DNA of 33,770 bases from Maricaulis sp048268525 (lineage in GTDB: Bacteria; Pseudomonadota; Alphaproteobacteria; Caulobacterales; Maricaulaceae): positions 1 to 33,770 of the forward strand of contig NZ_JBLWVH010000033.1 in the NCBI RefSeq assembly GCF_048268525.1. Direction: 5' to 3'. Positions 1 through 9,700 of this stretch are shown one piece after another. Every line of letters starts with the position of its first letter. Position 1 is the stretch's first letter. The notes under the pieces were generated by a model. It was not told the origin of the DNA. It did no database searches and saw only the letters and a program-made list of their open reading frames with translations. The translations under genes were made by a program, and so were the position numbers.

Positions 1-3000
1 TCGGCCAGGGCGGCGCAACCGCGACCGGTACGATCGCGGTTGGCGGCTTTGGTGGCGCGGCGGGTGATGGCGGTGATGTCACCGTGATCAACACTGGCTC
101 TATCCAGACATCCGGCACCCGTTTCTACAGCGCCGATGACGATCCGAATTATGGCGAAGACGGCGATCTGGCCTATGGCATCTTCGCCCAGTCCATCGGC
201 GGCGGCGGCGGCAATGGCGGCGCCGGCAACATGGATGGTTCGCGCGGCACCCGGAATGCCATCATCGAAAACAATGGCGACCTAGGCAGCACATTCCAGC
301 CGGACATCAGCATCGGCATGGGCGGCTTCGGCGGTGCTTCCGGTGATGGCGGCAATGTGATCGTGACCAATAGCGGTTCGATCGTCACGACCGGCGACAA
401 CGCCCATGCCATTCTCGCCCAGTCCATTGGCGGCGGCGGTGGCAATGCGGGCGATGGTTACATCTCCAACGCCGGCGCAGTTTCCTTCGGCGGCGCCGGT
501 GGCAATGCCGGCAATGGTGGCGACGTCACGGTCACTCATTCCGGTGATATCACCACGCATGGCATCGGCGCCTACGGCATCTTTGCCCAGTCGATCGGTG
601 GCGGTGGCGGAAATGCCGGCGATACAACGATTGGTGTGCAGGAAGCCGGTGTGGACCTGGCCATCAACCCGTTTGGCGGCAATAGCGGCGATGGTGGCGA
701 TGTCACTATCAATTCCAGCGGTACGATCAATCTTCTTGGCGGCGGCGCCATCGGTATCTTCGCCCAGTCGATTGGCGGCGGCGGCGGCACTTTCGGGTCT
801 GCGGACGGCCAGGGCTTCTTCGGCTCGGTAGGTGGTGAAGGTGAGGCCGGGCGGGTGACCGTCAATCACACCGGCGCCATCATTTCGACCGGCCGCAATG
901 CGATTGCCTTCTTTGCGCAGAGCCTGGGGACCACCTTTGCTCCGGCTGAACCGATTGCCCTGATCGCACCTGAACAGGCCTCGGCGCAGTCCAGCGCCGG
1001 CCTCGTCGACTCCGTCAGCGATGGGATCGATACAAACTCCGAAATGCCTTCATTTGCAGACCGTTTCGGTCCGGCGGGTCTGGCGCAGTACGTTGATCCG
1101 GCCGCTCAGTCCGATGAGGTCGATGTGATGAGCGCGCTGGCAGCAGCGGCCATTACCGTGACTCTCGACAATGATATCCGCGGCGGTTCGGATCGCGGGA
1201 TCGGCGTTTTCTTTGACGGCGGCGCGGACAATACGCTGTTCACCTCCGGCACTGTCTCTGCAGTGTCCGGCAATGCCATTGTTACGACGACGGGCAATGA
1301 TCTGATCGAGAATACCGGCCTGGTTGTCGGCAATGTCGATCTGGGCTCGGGCGTGAACCGGTTTGACAATCAGGCGGGGGCAACTTTCATCGCCTTCGAT
1401 ACGATTGATCTCAGGGACAGCGCTGCCAGCCCGCAGACGGTTCTTCGCCAGGGCAATACCGTTCCATCCGCCGAAACGGCGCGGACCGCGGTGTCACAGG
1501 CCGAAGACGCGCCGCAGGTTGCGGATGTGGCAGTGTCCGCTGCTCCTGCCGCGTCAGAGCTGGCATCGGCAGCCCAGCCCGAACCGGTTGCGATCGGTGA
1601 GATTGGCCTGTCGTCCAAGCAACCTGTCCAGGCCGATCTGGTATCGGCGTCTCAGCCCGAGCCCGTCTCGATCGGCCAGATGGTCGCCTCGACCAAACGA
1701 CCGGTTCAGGCGGATCTGGGAACCGGTTCCCAGCCAGCGACCGTGACACTGGCACCGGCAAGTGCGGGCACCTTCGAAGCGATCGAGTCCAAGGGGCCGC
1801 CGGTGCAGGACGTCCTGACGACCAGCTTGCCGAGCGTCGCGGCCCTGGATGCCAAGCCGTCAGTCCAGGTGATGGCGGACCTCAATCCGGCGGATGCCGC
1901 TAACCCACATGCCGGTGAGCCGACGAGCGTTGTGTCGGCGGCCAGTCCGGTTGGCGCAGCAACCTTCCGCAATGCCGGTCACTTCGTCATGGGTCTGTCG
2001 GCCTCTGCCTACCCCATCGACCTTCTCAACGGCGACACGTTCGGGAATTTCGACGCTGTTGGCGATCCCACGACCAATCTTCTCTATGGCGCGCGGGTCA
2101 TCAACACGGTCGAGCTGGATGGGCATTTCGAACAAACTGAAAGCGGCCATCTGATATTTGATGTCGCTTATGGCCCATACGCTTCGGACCTGGTGAATGT
2201 GACCGGGAGCGCCACCGTCGACGGCACCGGCGATGTCACGCTGACCTGGCTGCAGGACCGCGAGGACGTCACGTTGTTCGCTGCTGCTGATGGCGGTGTC
2301 GACAACGGTTTGACGATCCGCGACACGCTGGCGGTCGACTTCTCGATTGCAGCCGATGCAGCGGGCATTCACCTGTTGATCGACACGGATTTCGGGCTGC
2401 CAAGCCTGAACCGCAACGGACGGGCGCTCGGTGGCCACATGGACTCGGCCCTCGATGTCGGCGGCTCTGCCGGTATCGGTCGTTTGCTGGCTTTCCTCGG
2501 CAATATGCAGGCCGATCAACTTGATCTCTACGAAGCGGTCTTCGCCGAACTCAATCCGGAGCCTCATCTTGCCGTCATGCATGGTCAGCTGAACTCGGCC
2601 AACAACTTTGCCGACGACCTGTTCAATTGCGGCTCACCGGTTGGTCGCCGCGATGATCAATGTGCGTGGTCCCGACTGGAAATGACCGCAAGCGCGCGCG
2701 ATGCGAGCTTTGAAAACCTGCACACGGAAAGCGAGTCGATGCGCTTTACCGGCGGGTTTGAGCAGCGGGTCGGCGATGACTGGTCGATTGCGGCAGGCGT
2801 CAGCTACGAACAGACTGATCCGATCCGTATCGACGGACACCGGGCCCGGACTGAAAGCAGCGGTTTCGTTGTCGGTCTGGGAGCCGAGCGCAATCCGGCA
2901 AGCGGGCCCTATTATGGTGCATCCGTGTCGGGTGGTTGGTCATGGCACGAGACCGAGCGCGCGGTTGAGGTCTTTATCAGCGGCGTTGGCACATCATCGC

Positions 3001-3491
3001 CGGAAACCGGACATGCGCGCCTGGACGGCCATGTGGGAGAGAGCTTCCGTCATGGAAACATCTTTGCCCGCCCACAGGTCTCGGCCTCGCTGACGGCGCT
3101 GCACCATGCGGGACTGGTCGAAGACGGACTGGACGGTCTGGGTGTCGAGGTGCTGTCGGAAACCTCGCTGGTTGGCGCGTTCACACCGGAACTGACGGTT
3201 GGTCATATTTTCCGCGAGACCGACGACATGGTGGGAGTGGTTTCGATCACCGGCGGCCTGCAATTGAGCACGCACGACCGGCTCGAACTGCCGGTTCGCT
3301 TCCTTGGCGCCAATCCGCTGGCCGACCCGGCTGATATCGGTACGACTCTTGACGATCTGGTCTACCAGATTGGCGTTGATCTCGAGATTGCCGGCAATGA
3401 GCGCGTCGGGCTTAGTATTGGATACCAGGCCGAGTTTGGCGAAGAGACCGAACGCCAGCGTGCCGGTATCGATGTGCGGTTCCGCTTCTGA
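1..3491 (+). CDS. Autotransporter (type V secretion) protein, 5'-partial
   Basis: The reading frame is open from the window's left edge (codons from base 3), so the start lies outside; about 1162 residues are visible. The N-terminal part is a Gly/Asn/Asp-rich passenger with recurring FAQSIGGGGGN-type units (at bases 183, 414, 582, 759 and a weaker one at 912) separated by GGFGGxxGDGGDVTV-like strands, which suggests a beta-helical passenger. A low-complexity Ala/Pro/Gln/Val linker (about bases 1450-1950) contains 26-residue near repeats. The last ~280 residues (about 2640 onward) look like an autotransporter beta-barrel: amphipathic alternating strands, a Cys pair at its start (NCGSP...QCAW), and the terminal residues DVRFRF ending in Phe, the usual outer-membrane insertion signal. 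The passenger is expected to be surface exposed; its ligand is unknown. Family assignment is firm, function (adhesion or biofilm) is inference. Confidence 0.9.
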   Translation, partial: GQGGATATGTIAVGGFGGAAGDGGDVTVINTGSIQTSGTRFYSADDDPNYGEDGDLAYGIFAQSIGGGGGNGGAGNMDGSRGTRNAIIENNGDLGSTFQPDISIGMGGFGGASGDGGNVIVTNSGSIVTTGDNAHAILAQSIGGGGGNAGDGYISNAGAVSFGGAGGNAGNGGDVTVTHSGDITTHGIGAYGIFAQSIGGGGGNAGDTTIGVQEAGVDLAINPFGGNSGDGGDVTINSSGTINLLGGGAIGIFAQSIGGGGGTFGSADGQGFFGSVGGEGEAGRVTVNHTGAIISTGRNAIAFFAQSLGTTFAPAEPIALIAPEQASAQSSAGLVDSVSDGIDTNSEMPSFADRFGPAGLAQYVDPAAQSDEVDVMSALAAAAITVTLDNDIRGGSDRGIGVFFDGGADNTLFTSGTVSAVSGNAIVTTTGNDLIENTGLVVGNVDLGSGVNRFDNQAGATFIAFDTIDLRDSAASPQTVLRQGNTVPSAETARTAVSQAEDAPQVADVAVSAAPAASELASAAQPEPVAIGEIGLSSKQPVQADLVSASQPEPVSIGQMVASTKRPVQADLGTGSQPATVTLAPASAGTFEAIESKGPPVQDVLTTSLPSVAALDAKPSVQVMADLNPADAANPHAGEPTSVVSAASPVGAATFRNAGHFVMGLSASAYPIDLLNGDTFGNFDAVGDPTTNLLYGARVINTVELDGHFEQTESGHLIFDVAYGPYASDLVNVTGSATVDGTGDVTLTWLQDREDVTLFAAADGGVDNGLTIRDTLAVDFSIAADAAGIHLLIDTDFGLPSLNRNGRALGGHMDSALDVGGSAGIGRLLAFLGNMQADQLDLYEAVFAELNPEPHLAVMHGQLNSANNFADDLFNCGSPVGRRDDQCAWSRLEMTASARDASFENLHTESESMRFTGGFEQRVGDDWSIAAGVSYEQTDPIRIDGHRARTESSGFVVGLGAERNPASGPYYGASVSGGWSWHETERAVEVFISGVGTSSPETGHARLDGHVGESFRHGNIFARPQVSASLTALHHAGLVEDGLDGLGVEVLSETSLVGAFTPELTVGHIFRETDDMVGVVSITGGLQLSTHDRLELPVRFLGANPLADPADIGTTLDDLVYQIGVDLEIAGNERVGLSIGYQAEFGEETERQRAGIDVRFRF

Positions 3492-3515
3492 TCGGGTCTG
3501 CGTGATCAAGAATTT

Positions 3516-3549
3516 GTACGGCCGGGTGCTGGTGGGCATCCGGCCGTAC
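3516..3549. terminator. Strong hairpin after autotransporter, probable terminator
   Basis: A 10-bp perfect inverted repeat (GTACGGCCGG at 3516-3525 and CCGGCCGTAC at 3540-3549) extends inward by four more pairs including one G-U, giving a 14-bp stem with a 6-nt loop. It lies 24 bases after the autotransporter stop. No long T tract follows (only CTTC), so it could be an atypical terminator or a 3'-end stabilising hairpin rather than a classical intrinsic terminator. Confidence 0.6.
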
Positions 3550-3626
3550 TTCACGGACGGATTGCATGAACCCCGGTCCGGGCGGTAGATGAACGCCATG
3601 TCAGACTGGATATTCGGGGAACGGGA

Positions 3627-4310
3627 ATGAGTGCTCGAACGATTGTCATTACCGGTGGTGCCGGAATTCTGGGGCAGGCTGTCGCCCGCATGGCTGTTGC
3701 GGCGGGTTGCCAGGTGGCGCTCGTTGATCGCGCACCGATCGCGGATGACGCGAGCCTTGCCGGGCACATGCGACTGGGGGGGGTCGACTTGACCGACCGC
3801 CAGTCAGCCGGTGATGCCTTCGCTGCCATAGCGACCGATTTCGGCGGCATTGATGTGCTGTTGAACATTGCCGGCGGCTTCATCTGGGAAACGCTGGATG
3901 GTGGCAAGGTCGAGAGCTGGGAGCGCATGTTTGCCATCAATGTGCAGACAGCCGTCACCGCCTGTCAGGCCGCGATGCCCTGGTTGTGCGAAAGTCCTGC
4001 CGGGCGGATCGTCAATGTCGGCGCTGCCGGCGCGGTAAAGTCGGACGCTGGCATGGGCGCTTACGCGGCCTCGAAGGCTGGTGTCGCTCGATTGACTGAA
4101 AGCCTGTCGCGCGAATTGCTGGGCAAGGTCACGGTCAATGCGGTTCTGCCCTCCGTACTCGACACGCCCGCCAATCGGGCCGACATGCCGGATGCTGATC
4201 CAGCTGATTGGGTTGCGCCGGATGATCTCGCCGCGGTGATGTTGTTCCTGGCCAGTGAAGAGGCTCGCGCCGTCACCGGAGCCCTGCTGCCGGTTACCGG
4301 ACGCGTCTGA
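3627..4310 (+). CDS. Short-chain dehydrogenase/reductase (SDR) family protein
   Basis: This is a 227-residue Rossmann-fold protein of classical SDR length. The cofactor-binding loop is TGGAGILG at residues 9-16, followed by the acidic end of beta-2 (LVDRA), which favours NAD over NADP. NIAGG in the middle corresponds to the NNAG structural motif, and YAASK gives the catalytic Tyr146/Lys150 pair. The segment before it reads NVGAAGAV where classical SDRs have N-[IV]-S-S, so the position 13 residues before the Tyr, normally the catalytic Ser, is Ala. Dihydropteridine-reductase-like SDRs also lack this Ser. The ATG is preceded by a GGAACGGGA stretch. The methyltransferase gene follows after 33 bases, so the two may be co-transcribed. 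The substrate cannot be told from sequence. Confidence 0.85.
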   Translation: MSARTIVITGGAGILGQAVARMAVAAGCQVALVDRAPIADDASLAGHMRLGGVDLTDRQSAGDAFAAIATDFGGIDVLLNIAGGFIWETLDGGKVESWERMFAINVQTAVTACQAAMPWLCESPAGRIVNVGAAGAVKSDAGMGAYAASKAGVARLTESLSRELLGKVTVNAVLPSVLDTPANRADMPDADPADWVAPDDLAAVMLFLASEEARAVTGALLPVTGRV

Positions 4311-4343
4311 GCGGTTCTGGCCGGACCCCGGAGAGGGGATTGC

Positions 4344-5471
4344 ATGCCCAGTGACGCGACGTTCGAGATCTTTCTGGCTGTCCCTCCGGGCCTGGAGCCG
4401 GTTCTGCGTGCCGAGCTCGTCGAAAAAGGGTTCAAGGCGCCAAAGGCCGAACCCGGCGGCGTAACCATTTCCGGCGGATGGCCCGATGTCTGGCGGGCCA
4501 ATCTGGAAGTGCGTGGCGCCAGCCGTATCCTCGCGCGAATAGGGTCATTCCGGGTCGTGCATCTATCCCAACTCGACAAGCGGGCGTGCCAGTTTGACTG
4601 GCTGACAGTGCTCAAACCCGGCGTTCCCGTGCGCGTCGACGCGAGCTGCCGCAAGTCGAAAATCTATCATGCCGGCGCTGCCGCCGAGCGCGTGGCCAAT
4701 GCCATCGAAGCTGCGGTCGGTGTGCCGACCAGCGACGAGGCTACGGTTTGCGTGCGGGTGCGGATCGATGACAATCTGTGCACGCTGAGCATTGATACGT
4801 CCGGTGAGCTGCTACATCGTCGCGGCTTCAAGGCCGAGGTCAACAAGGCGCCGATGCGGGAAAATCTCGCTGCCCTGTTCCTGCGGGCATCCGGGTTTGA
4901 CGGTGTTGAGCCAGTCCTCGATCCGATGTGCGGTTCCGGAACCTTCGTGATCGAAGCGGCAGAAATCGCCGGCCGGCTGGCGCCGGGTCGCGCGAGGGCA
5001 TTCGCCTTCGAGCATCTGGCCGGTTTCGATGCCAAAGCCTGGCAATCGATGAAAGCCGAAGCTGCAGAGCGAGCTGCCAAAAGGTCTGTCGCATCTCGAT
5101 ATCGCGGGGCAGATCGCGATGAGGGGGCGATCCGCATGAGCCGGACCAATGCGCAGAGGGCCGGGATCGATGATGTCACCGTGTTTGACGTCTGCCCGGT
5201 GGAAAAGCTGGAGCGTCCTGACGGTCCAGCCGGGCTGGTGATCGTGAACCCGCCCTATGGAGCCCGCATCGGTAACCGGAAAAGCCTGTACGGTGTCTAC
5301 GGATCACTCGGCGACACAATGCGGACCCGGTTTTCCGGCTGGCGTGTCGGTTTGATCACGACAGACCCGGCCCTGGCGCGCGCGACCCGGCTTCCCTTTG
5401 CGCCACCCGGTCGTCCGGTCGATCATGGCGGCCTCAAGATCCGTCTCCATCTGACCCGGCCGCTCCGCTAA
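4344..5471 (+). CDS. THUMP-domain class I RNA methyltransferase (RlmL/Trm14-like)
   Basis: This 375-residue protein probably makes N2-methylguanosine in structured RNA, using S-adenosylmethionine. The first ~160 residues match a ferredoxin-like plus THUMP RNA-binding module (FEIFLAVPPGLEPVLRAEL near the N-terminus). The Rossmann methyltransferase domain follows with DPMCGSGTF (from residue 193) as SAM motif I and NPPYG (residues 302-306) as the motif IV active-site loop typical of amino-group base methylation. E. coli RlmL is about twice as long because it is fused to RlmK; this is the single-methyltransferase form. The start ATG at 4344 follows a GGAGAGGGG ribosome-binding site. rRNA and tRNA targets are both known in the family, so the site is not assigned. 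Confidence 0.85.
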   Translation: MPSDATFEIFLAVPPGLEPVLRAELVEKGFKAPKAEPGGVTISGGWPDVWRANLEVRGASRILARIGSFRVVHLSQLDKRACQFDWLTVLKPGVPVRVDASCRKSKIYHAGAAAERVANAIEAAVGVPTSDEATVCVRVRIDDNLCTLSIDTSGELLHRRGFKAEVNKAPMRENLAALFLRASGFDGVEPVLDPMCGSGTFVIEAAEIAGRLAPGRARAFAFEHLAGFDAKAWQSMKAEAAERAAKRSVASRYRGADRDEGAIRMSRTNAQRAGIDDVTVFDVCPVEKLERPDGPAGLVIVNPPYGARIGNRKSLYGVYGSLGDTMRTRFSGWRVGLITTDPALARATRLPFAPPGRPVDHGGLKIRLHLTRPLR

Positions 5472-5640
5472 TCCGGTCCGGCCTATTCGATCTCGAAAGG
5501 CTTTGCGTGACCCGGACGGGCCACTGTCGCCGCGTCACGCCACCAGACGCTGCCAGAGCTGGCGCGGAGGCAACCCGCAACGCGTTTCAGGGCTTGCTTT
5601 TGCGGCTTTGCGGACCATTTATGCGGGCAGGAGATTGCCC

Positions 5641-6768
5641 ATGCACCGTGCCCGTTTTTTGATTGTCGTTCTTATCGCCTTCCTCGCCATGACGGCGATC
5701 ATCGCTGTCCGGGCCTTGTTGCCGGCGGAAGAGGGAGCAATGATGCGCGGCGAGCGCGTGGTGGCCGTTGCGGTCGCTGAGGTGCCGGAGGTCGTATTTG
5801 CCGACATTGTTGAAGCCCTCGGTACGGCCCGCGCCAATGAGACCGTCACCATCACGGCACGGGTCACTGACACGATTTCCCGTATCAATTTCGAGTCCGG
5901 CCAGCAGGTCGAGGCCGGAGAGATTCTCGTTGAGCTAACCGATACCGAAGAGGCCGCCGGTCTCGCAGAGGCGCGGACGACCTTGCGCGAAGCCCAACGG
6001 GACCTGACCCGAACCACCGATCTGGTGGCTCGAGCCGTCGTGCCTCAATCGCGTCTGGACGAAGCGACCGCCGTTGTCGAACGTGCCCGTGCCCGCGTCT
6101 CCTCCATCGAGGCGCAGCTGGCCGACCGCATCGTGCGCGCGCCTTTCGCCGGCCTGGTTGGTCTGCGCGAAGTCAGCTTGGGCGGACTGGTCCGGCCGGG
6201 TGACGCGATCGCGCGTCTCGATGATGCCAGCCTGATCAAGCTCGATTTTACCGTGCCTGAGCGATTCCTGTCGGTCGTTTCTGCTGGCATGCAGATCGCT
6301 GCGCGGACTTCGGCCTATCCGGATGAAGTCTTCACGGGTGCGATTGCCCAGGTCGATAGCCGCATCGATCCCGTCACCCGCAGCGTCACGATCCGGGCGG
6401 AGATTGAAAACCGGGACGGGCGCCTGCTGCCTGGCCAGTTGATGACCGTGGAAGTGCGCCGCGATGAACGCAGCCAGCCGGCGGTTCCGGGATCGGCCCT
6501 GACCCGCTATCTCGATCAGACTTTCGTTTATGTTGTTGAGGAAGACGCCGATGGCGTCTACGCGCGGCAACGCACGATCCAGCTGGGACGCCGCTCAGGT
6601 CAGATGGTGGAAGTCCTGGATGGCTTGCTGCCGGGCGAGCGGATTATCACCGAAGGTGTCCATCGGATCCGGGATGGGTCGCAGGTCCAGATCGCCCGCG
6701 AACTCCGTCTGGATGCAGGCGGCGTGGTGGCCGGGGTCGCCGCCAGCGGCGGTGAGGCGGCGCAATGA
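5641..6768 (+). CDS. RND efflux periplasmic adaptor (HlyD/MFP family)
   Basis: This 375-residue membrane-fusion protein should link the inner-membrane pump encoded next to an outer-membrane channel. An N-terminal hydrophobic segment (FLIVVLIAFLAMTAIIAV) acts as signal or anchor. It is followed by a lipoyl half-motif, an alpha-helical hairpin rich in Ala/Arg/Glu (around REAQRDLTRTTDLVARAVV), the second lipoyl half (RIVRAPFAGLVGLR), and beta-barrel and membrane-proximal domains. The frame is open upstream to 5503, but the start at 5641 has a GCAGGAG site 9 bases upstream and directly precedes the signal segment, so I chose it. The stop overlaps the permease start (ATGA at 6765-6768), implying translational coupling. 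No outer-membrane factor gene lies next to it. Confidence 0.93.
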   Translation: MHRARFLIVVLIAFLAMTAIIAVRALLPAEEGAMMRGERVVAVAVAEVPEVVFADIVEALGTARANETVTITARVTDTISRINFESGQQVEAGEILVELTDTEEAAGLAEARTTLREAQRDLTRTTDLVARAVVPQSRLDEATAVVERARARVSSIEAQLADRIVRAPFAGLVGLREVSLGGLVRPGDAIARLDDASLIKLDFTVPERFLSVVSAGMQIAARTSAYPDEVFTGAIAQVDSRIDPVTRSVTIRAEIENRDGRLLPGQLMTVEVRRDERSQPAVPGSALTRYLDQTFVYVVEEDADGVYARQRTIQLGRRSGQMVEVLDGLLPGERIITEGVHRIRDGSQVQIARELRLDAGGVVAGVAASGGEAAQ

Positions 6769-9700
6769 CCCTCTCGGATGTTGCGGTTCGTCGCCCCGTT
6801 CTGGCCTTTGTCTTCTGCGCCCTGATCGTTGTCTTTGGCGTGCTCGGGCTGCGCGATTTGCCGTTGCGCGAACTTCCCGATGTCGATCGACCTGTGGTCT
6901 CTGTCTCGGCTGGTTATCCCGGAGCCAATGCCGAGGTGGTCGAAAACCGGGTCACCCAGATTATCGAGGACCAGCTGTCCGGTATCGACGGTGTGGAGAC
7001 AATTACCTCTTCCTCGCGTGACAGCTCGTCCCGCGTCACCATTACCTTCTCGCTCGACCGCAATATCGAAGCGGCTGCCAATGATGTCCGCGATGCGGTT
7101 TCACGTGTGATCGACCGACTGCCTCAGGACGTCGAGCAGGTCGAAGTGCGTAAGCAGGACAGCGATGCGCGCCCGTTTGTCTGGTATAACCTCCTATCGG
7201 ACCGGCTGACCTCCGAGGAGCTCTCCGACTATGCCGAGCGGGCGTTGCTTGACCGTTTTTCAGTCATCGATGGTGTGGCCCAGGTCCGGATCGGCGGGCA
7301 GAGACGGTACTCGATGCGGATCTGGCTGGACCCGCAGGCGATGGCGGCGCGCGGCGTGACCGTGGCCGACATCGATGGTGCCCTGCGTGCCCAGAATGTC
7401 GAGGTTCCCGGCGGATCGGTCGAGACGCCCGACACACAGATCGTTGTCCGGGTCGAACGACTGTTTGCCGACCCGGACGCGTTTGCCCGCCTGCCGATTT
7501 CGCGGACTGGTGAAGGACATGTGATCCGCCTGGCCGAGGTCGCCGATGTGGAGCTGGCAGCGGAAGAACCCCGTACCCTTTTTCGTGGCAATGGCCAGAA
7601 CATGATCGGTTTGGGTTTCGTCCGGCAGAGCCAGGCCAATTCGGTCGAAGTCTCCGACTCGATCAGTGTCGAGGCCGAGCGGGTCCGGCTGACCCTGCCC
7701 GAAGGCATGGAGTTGATCTCTGCTTCCGACGACACGGTCTTCATCGAAGAGTCGATCAAGGAAGTCTGGCGCACGCTGGCGATCGCCGCGACCCTGGTTG
7801 TCCTGGTGATCTATCTCTTCCTGGGCAGCCTGCGTGCTGCGATCATTCCCGCCGCGGTCGTTCCGGTCTGCCTGATCGGTGTTTTTGCCATCCTTGCGGT
7901 CGCAGGCTTCTCGATCAATATCCTGACTTTGCTGGCGCTGGTCCTGGCCATCGGCCTGGTGGTCGATGATTCCATTGTCGTACTCGAAAATATTCAGCGG
8001 CGGGTGGACCTTGGCGAGCCACCGGCTCTGGCCTCCTTGCGGGGCGGCCGCCAGGTTTTCTTTGCGGTCGTCGCCACCACTGCGGTTCTGGTCGCGGTGT
8101 TTGTCCCGCTGGTTTTCCTGCCCGGCTTCATCGGACGCATCTTCACCGAGCTCGCCCTGACAATCGCCGGGGCAGTGGTCCTCTCGAGCTTTGTCGCCCT
8201 GACCCTGTCGCCGATGATGGCCTCAAAGCTCCTGCGTCCGAGCCGTGAGGCGAGAGGTCTGGCAAAATGGGTCGATGGATTCGTCAACGCCGCGCGGCGG
8301 TCCTATCGCGAAAGCCTCGAAGTGGCGTTGAAGGCGCCATTACTGATGGTTCCCTTCGTCGGCGTGGCGATGGCCGGCTCTGTCTTCCTGCTCGACCGCC
8401 TGCCCGCCGAGCTGACCCCACCGGAGGACCGCGGTTCGTTCTTTGGCCGCTTTGCCGGCCCGGAAGGGGCGAGCTTTGATTACATGTCGGCCCAGGCCGA
8501 CGAAGTTGAAGCCATTGCGATGGACTATGTCGACTCGGGCGAGCTGCGCCGGGTCCTGGTGATTTCACCGGGCTGGGGCGGTAGTGGATTCAATTCGGGG
8601 TTTGTCATCGGCACCATGACCGATTGGGATGAGCGGCGCCCGGGCAGTGAGATCATGCAAGAGTTCAATGGCCGCCTCGGGCAGCTCACAGGTGTCCAGG
8701 CCTTCGCCTCGATGCGGTCCTCGCTGGGAGGCGGAGGCGGAGGTGACGATGTCCAGTTCGTCCTTTTGGGTCCCGACTATGCTGCCCTCGACCGCCAAGC
8801 CGAGCGTCTGATGATGGCCGTTCGGGAAGGTAATCCCGGCCTGATGCGCGCGCGCAAGAATTACGAGCCGACCAGCCCGCGCCTCATCGTTGATATCGAT
8901 CGCGAACGGGCCGCGGACCTGGGCGTTTCTGTCGCCGAAATCGGGCAGACCCTGCAGACCCATCTCGGCTCGCGCCGGGTTGGCCAGTTCATCGATCGCG
9001 GTGAAGCCTATAATGTGATCATGGAGAACCGGCGCGAGGCGCGGTCCAGCGCCCAGGATCTGGAATCCCTTTATGTGTCCGGTCGGACCGGGCAGTTGAT
9101 CCCGCTCTCCAACCTGGTCTCCCTGAGCGAGGTTGGTGAAGCTTCGTCACGCAATCGGGTTGATCGCCAGCGCGCCATAACGGTCTCTGCGACGCTGGCC
9201 GAAGGCTATACGCTGGGTGAGGCTGTCGCCTGGCTGGACGACTGGGCCCAGCGCGACCTGCCACCTGAAATGAGCACGACCTATCTGGGCGGCGCAAAGG
9301 AATTCCTAAACGCCAACTCCGCCGTGCTATTCGCCTTCGGCATGGCCCTGCTGATCGTCTTCCTGGTGCTGGCGGCCCAGTTCGAGAGTCTGATCCAGCC
9401 GCTGGTGATCATGCTGACCGTGCCACTCGCCGTTGCCGGTGGTCTGTTCGGGCTGGAGCTGGTGGGGTCGAGCCTCAATATCTACTCGCAGATCGGTCTG
9501 GTGATCCTGATCGGTCTGGCGGCCAAGAACGGTATCCTGATCGTCGAGTTCGCCAATCAATTGCGAGAGACCGGGCGCGATCTGCGCACCGCCACGCTCG
9601 ACGCCGCTGAGACTCGCTTCCGGCCAATCCTTATGACCGGTATTTCGACTGCCATCGGAGCCTTCCCGCTGGTTATCGGCACCGGTCCGGGGGCGGAAAG

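Noticed and set aside
173..869. Long open frames opposite and alongside the autotransporter repeats
   Set aside because: They are shadows of the glycine-rich repeats (GGC/GCC codons read in other frames give Pro- or Ala-rich sequence), with no ribosome-binding sites or family motifs.
3502..3530. TGATCA near 3502 as another RpoE-type promoter
   Set aside because: No CGTA core stands 16 bases downstream.
3619..3645. GGAAC-type (general stress EcfG) promoter near the SDR start
   Set aside because: The -35-like GGAAC is only 8 bases from the start codon, and the potential -10 lies inside the gene and is not CGTT.
5503..5640. 46-residue N-terminal extension of the RND adaptor
   Set aside because: The start at 5641 has a good ribosome-binding site and a signal segment; the extension is Arg/Pro-rich and unlike the family.
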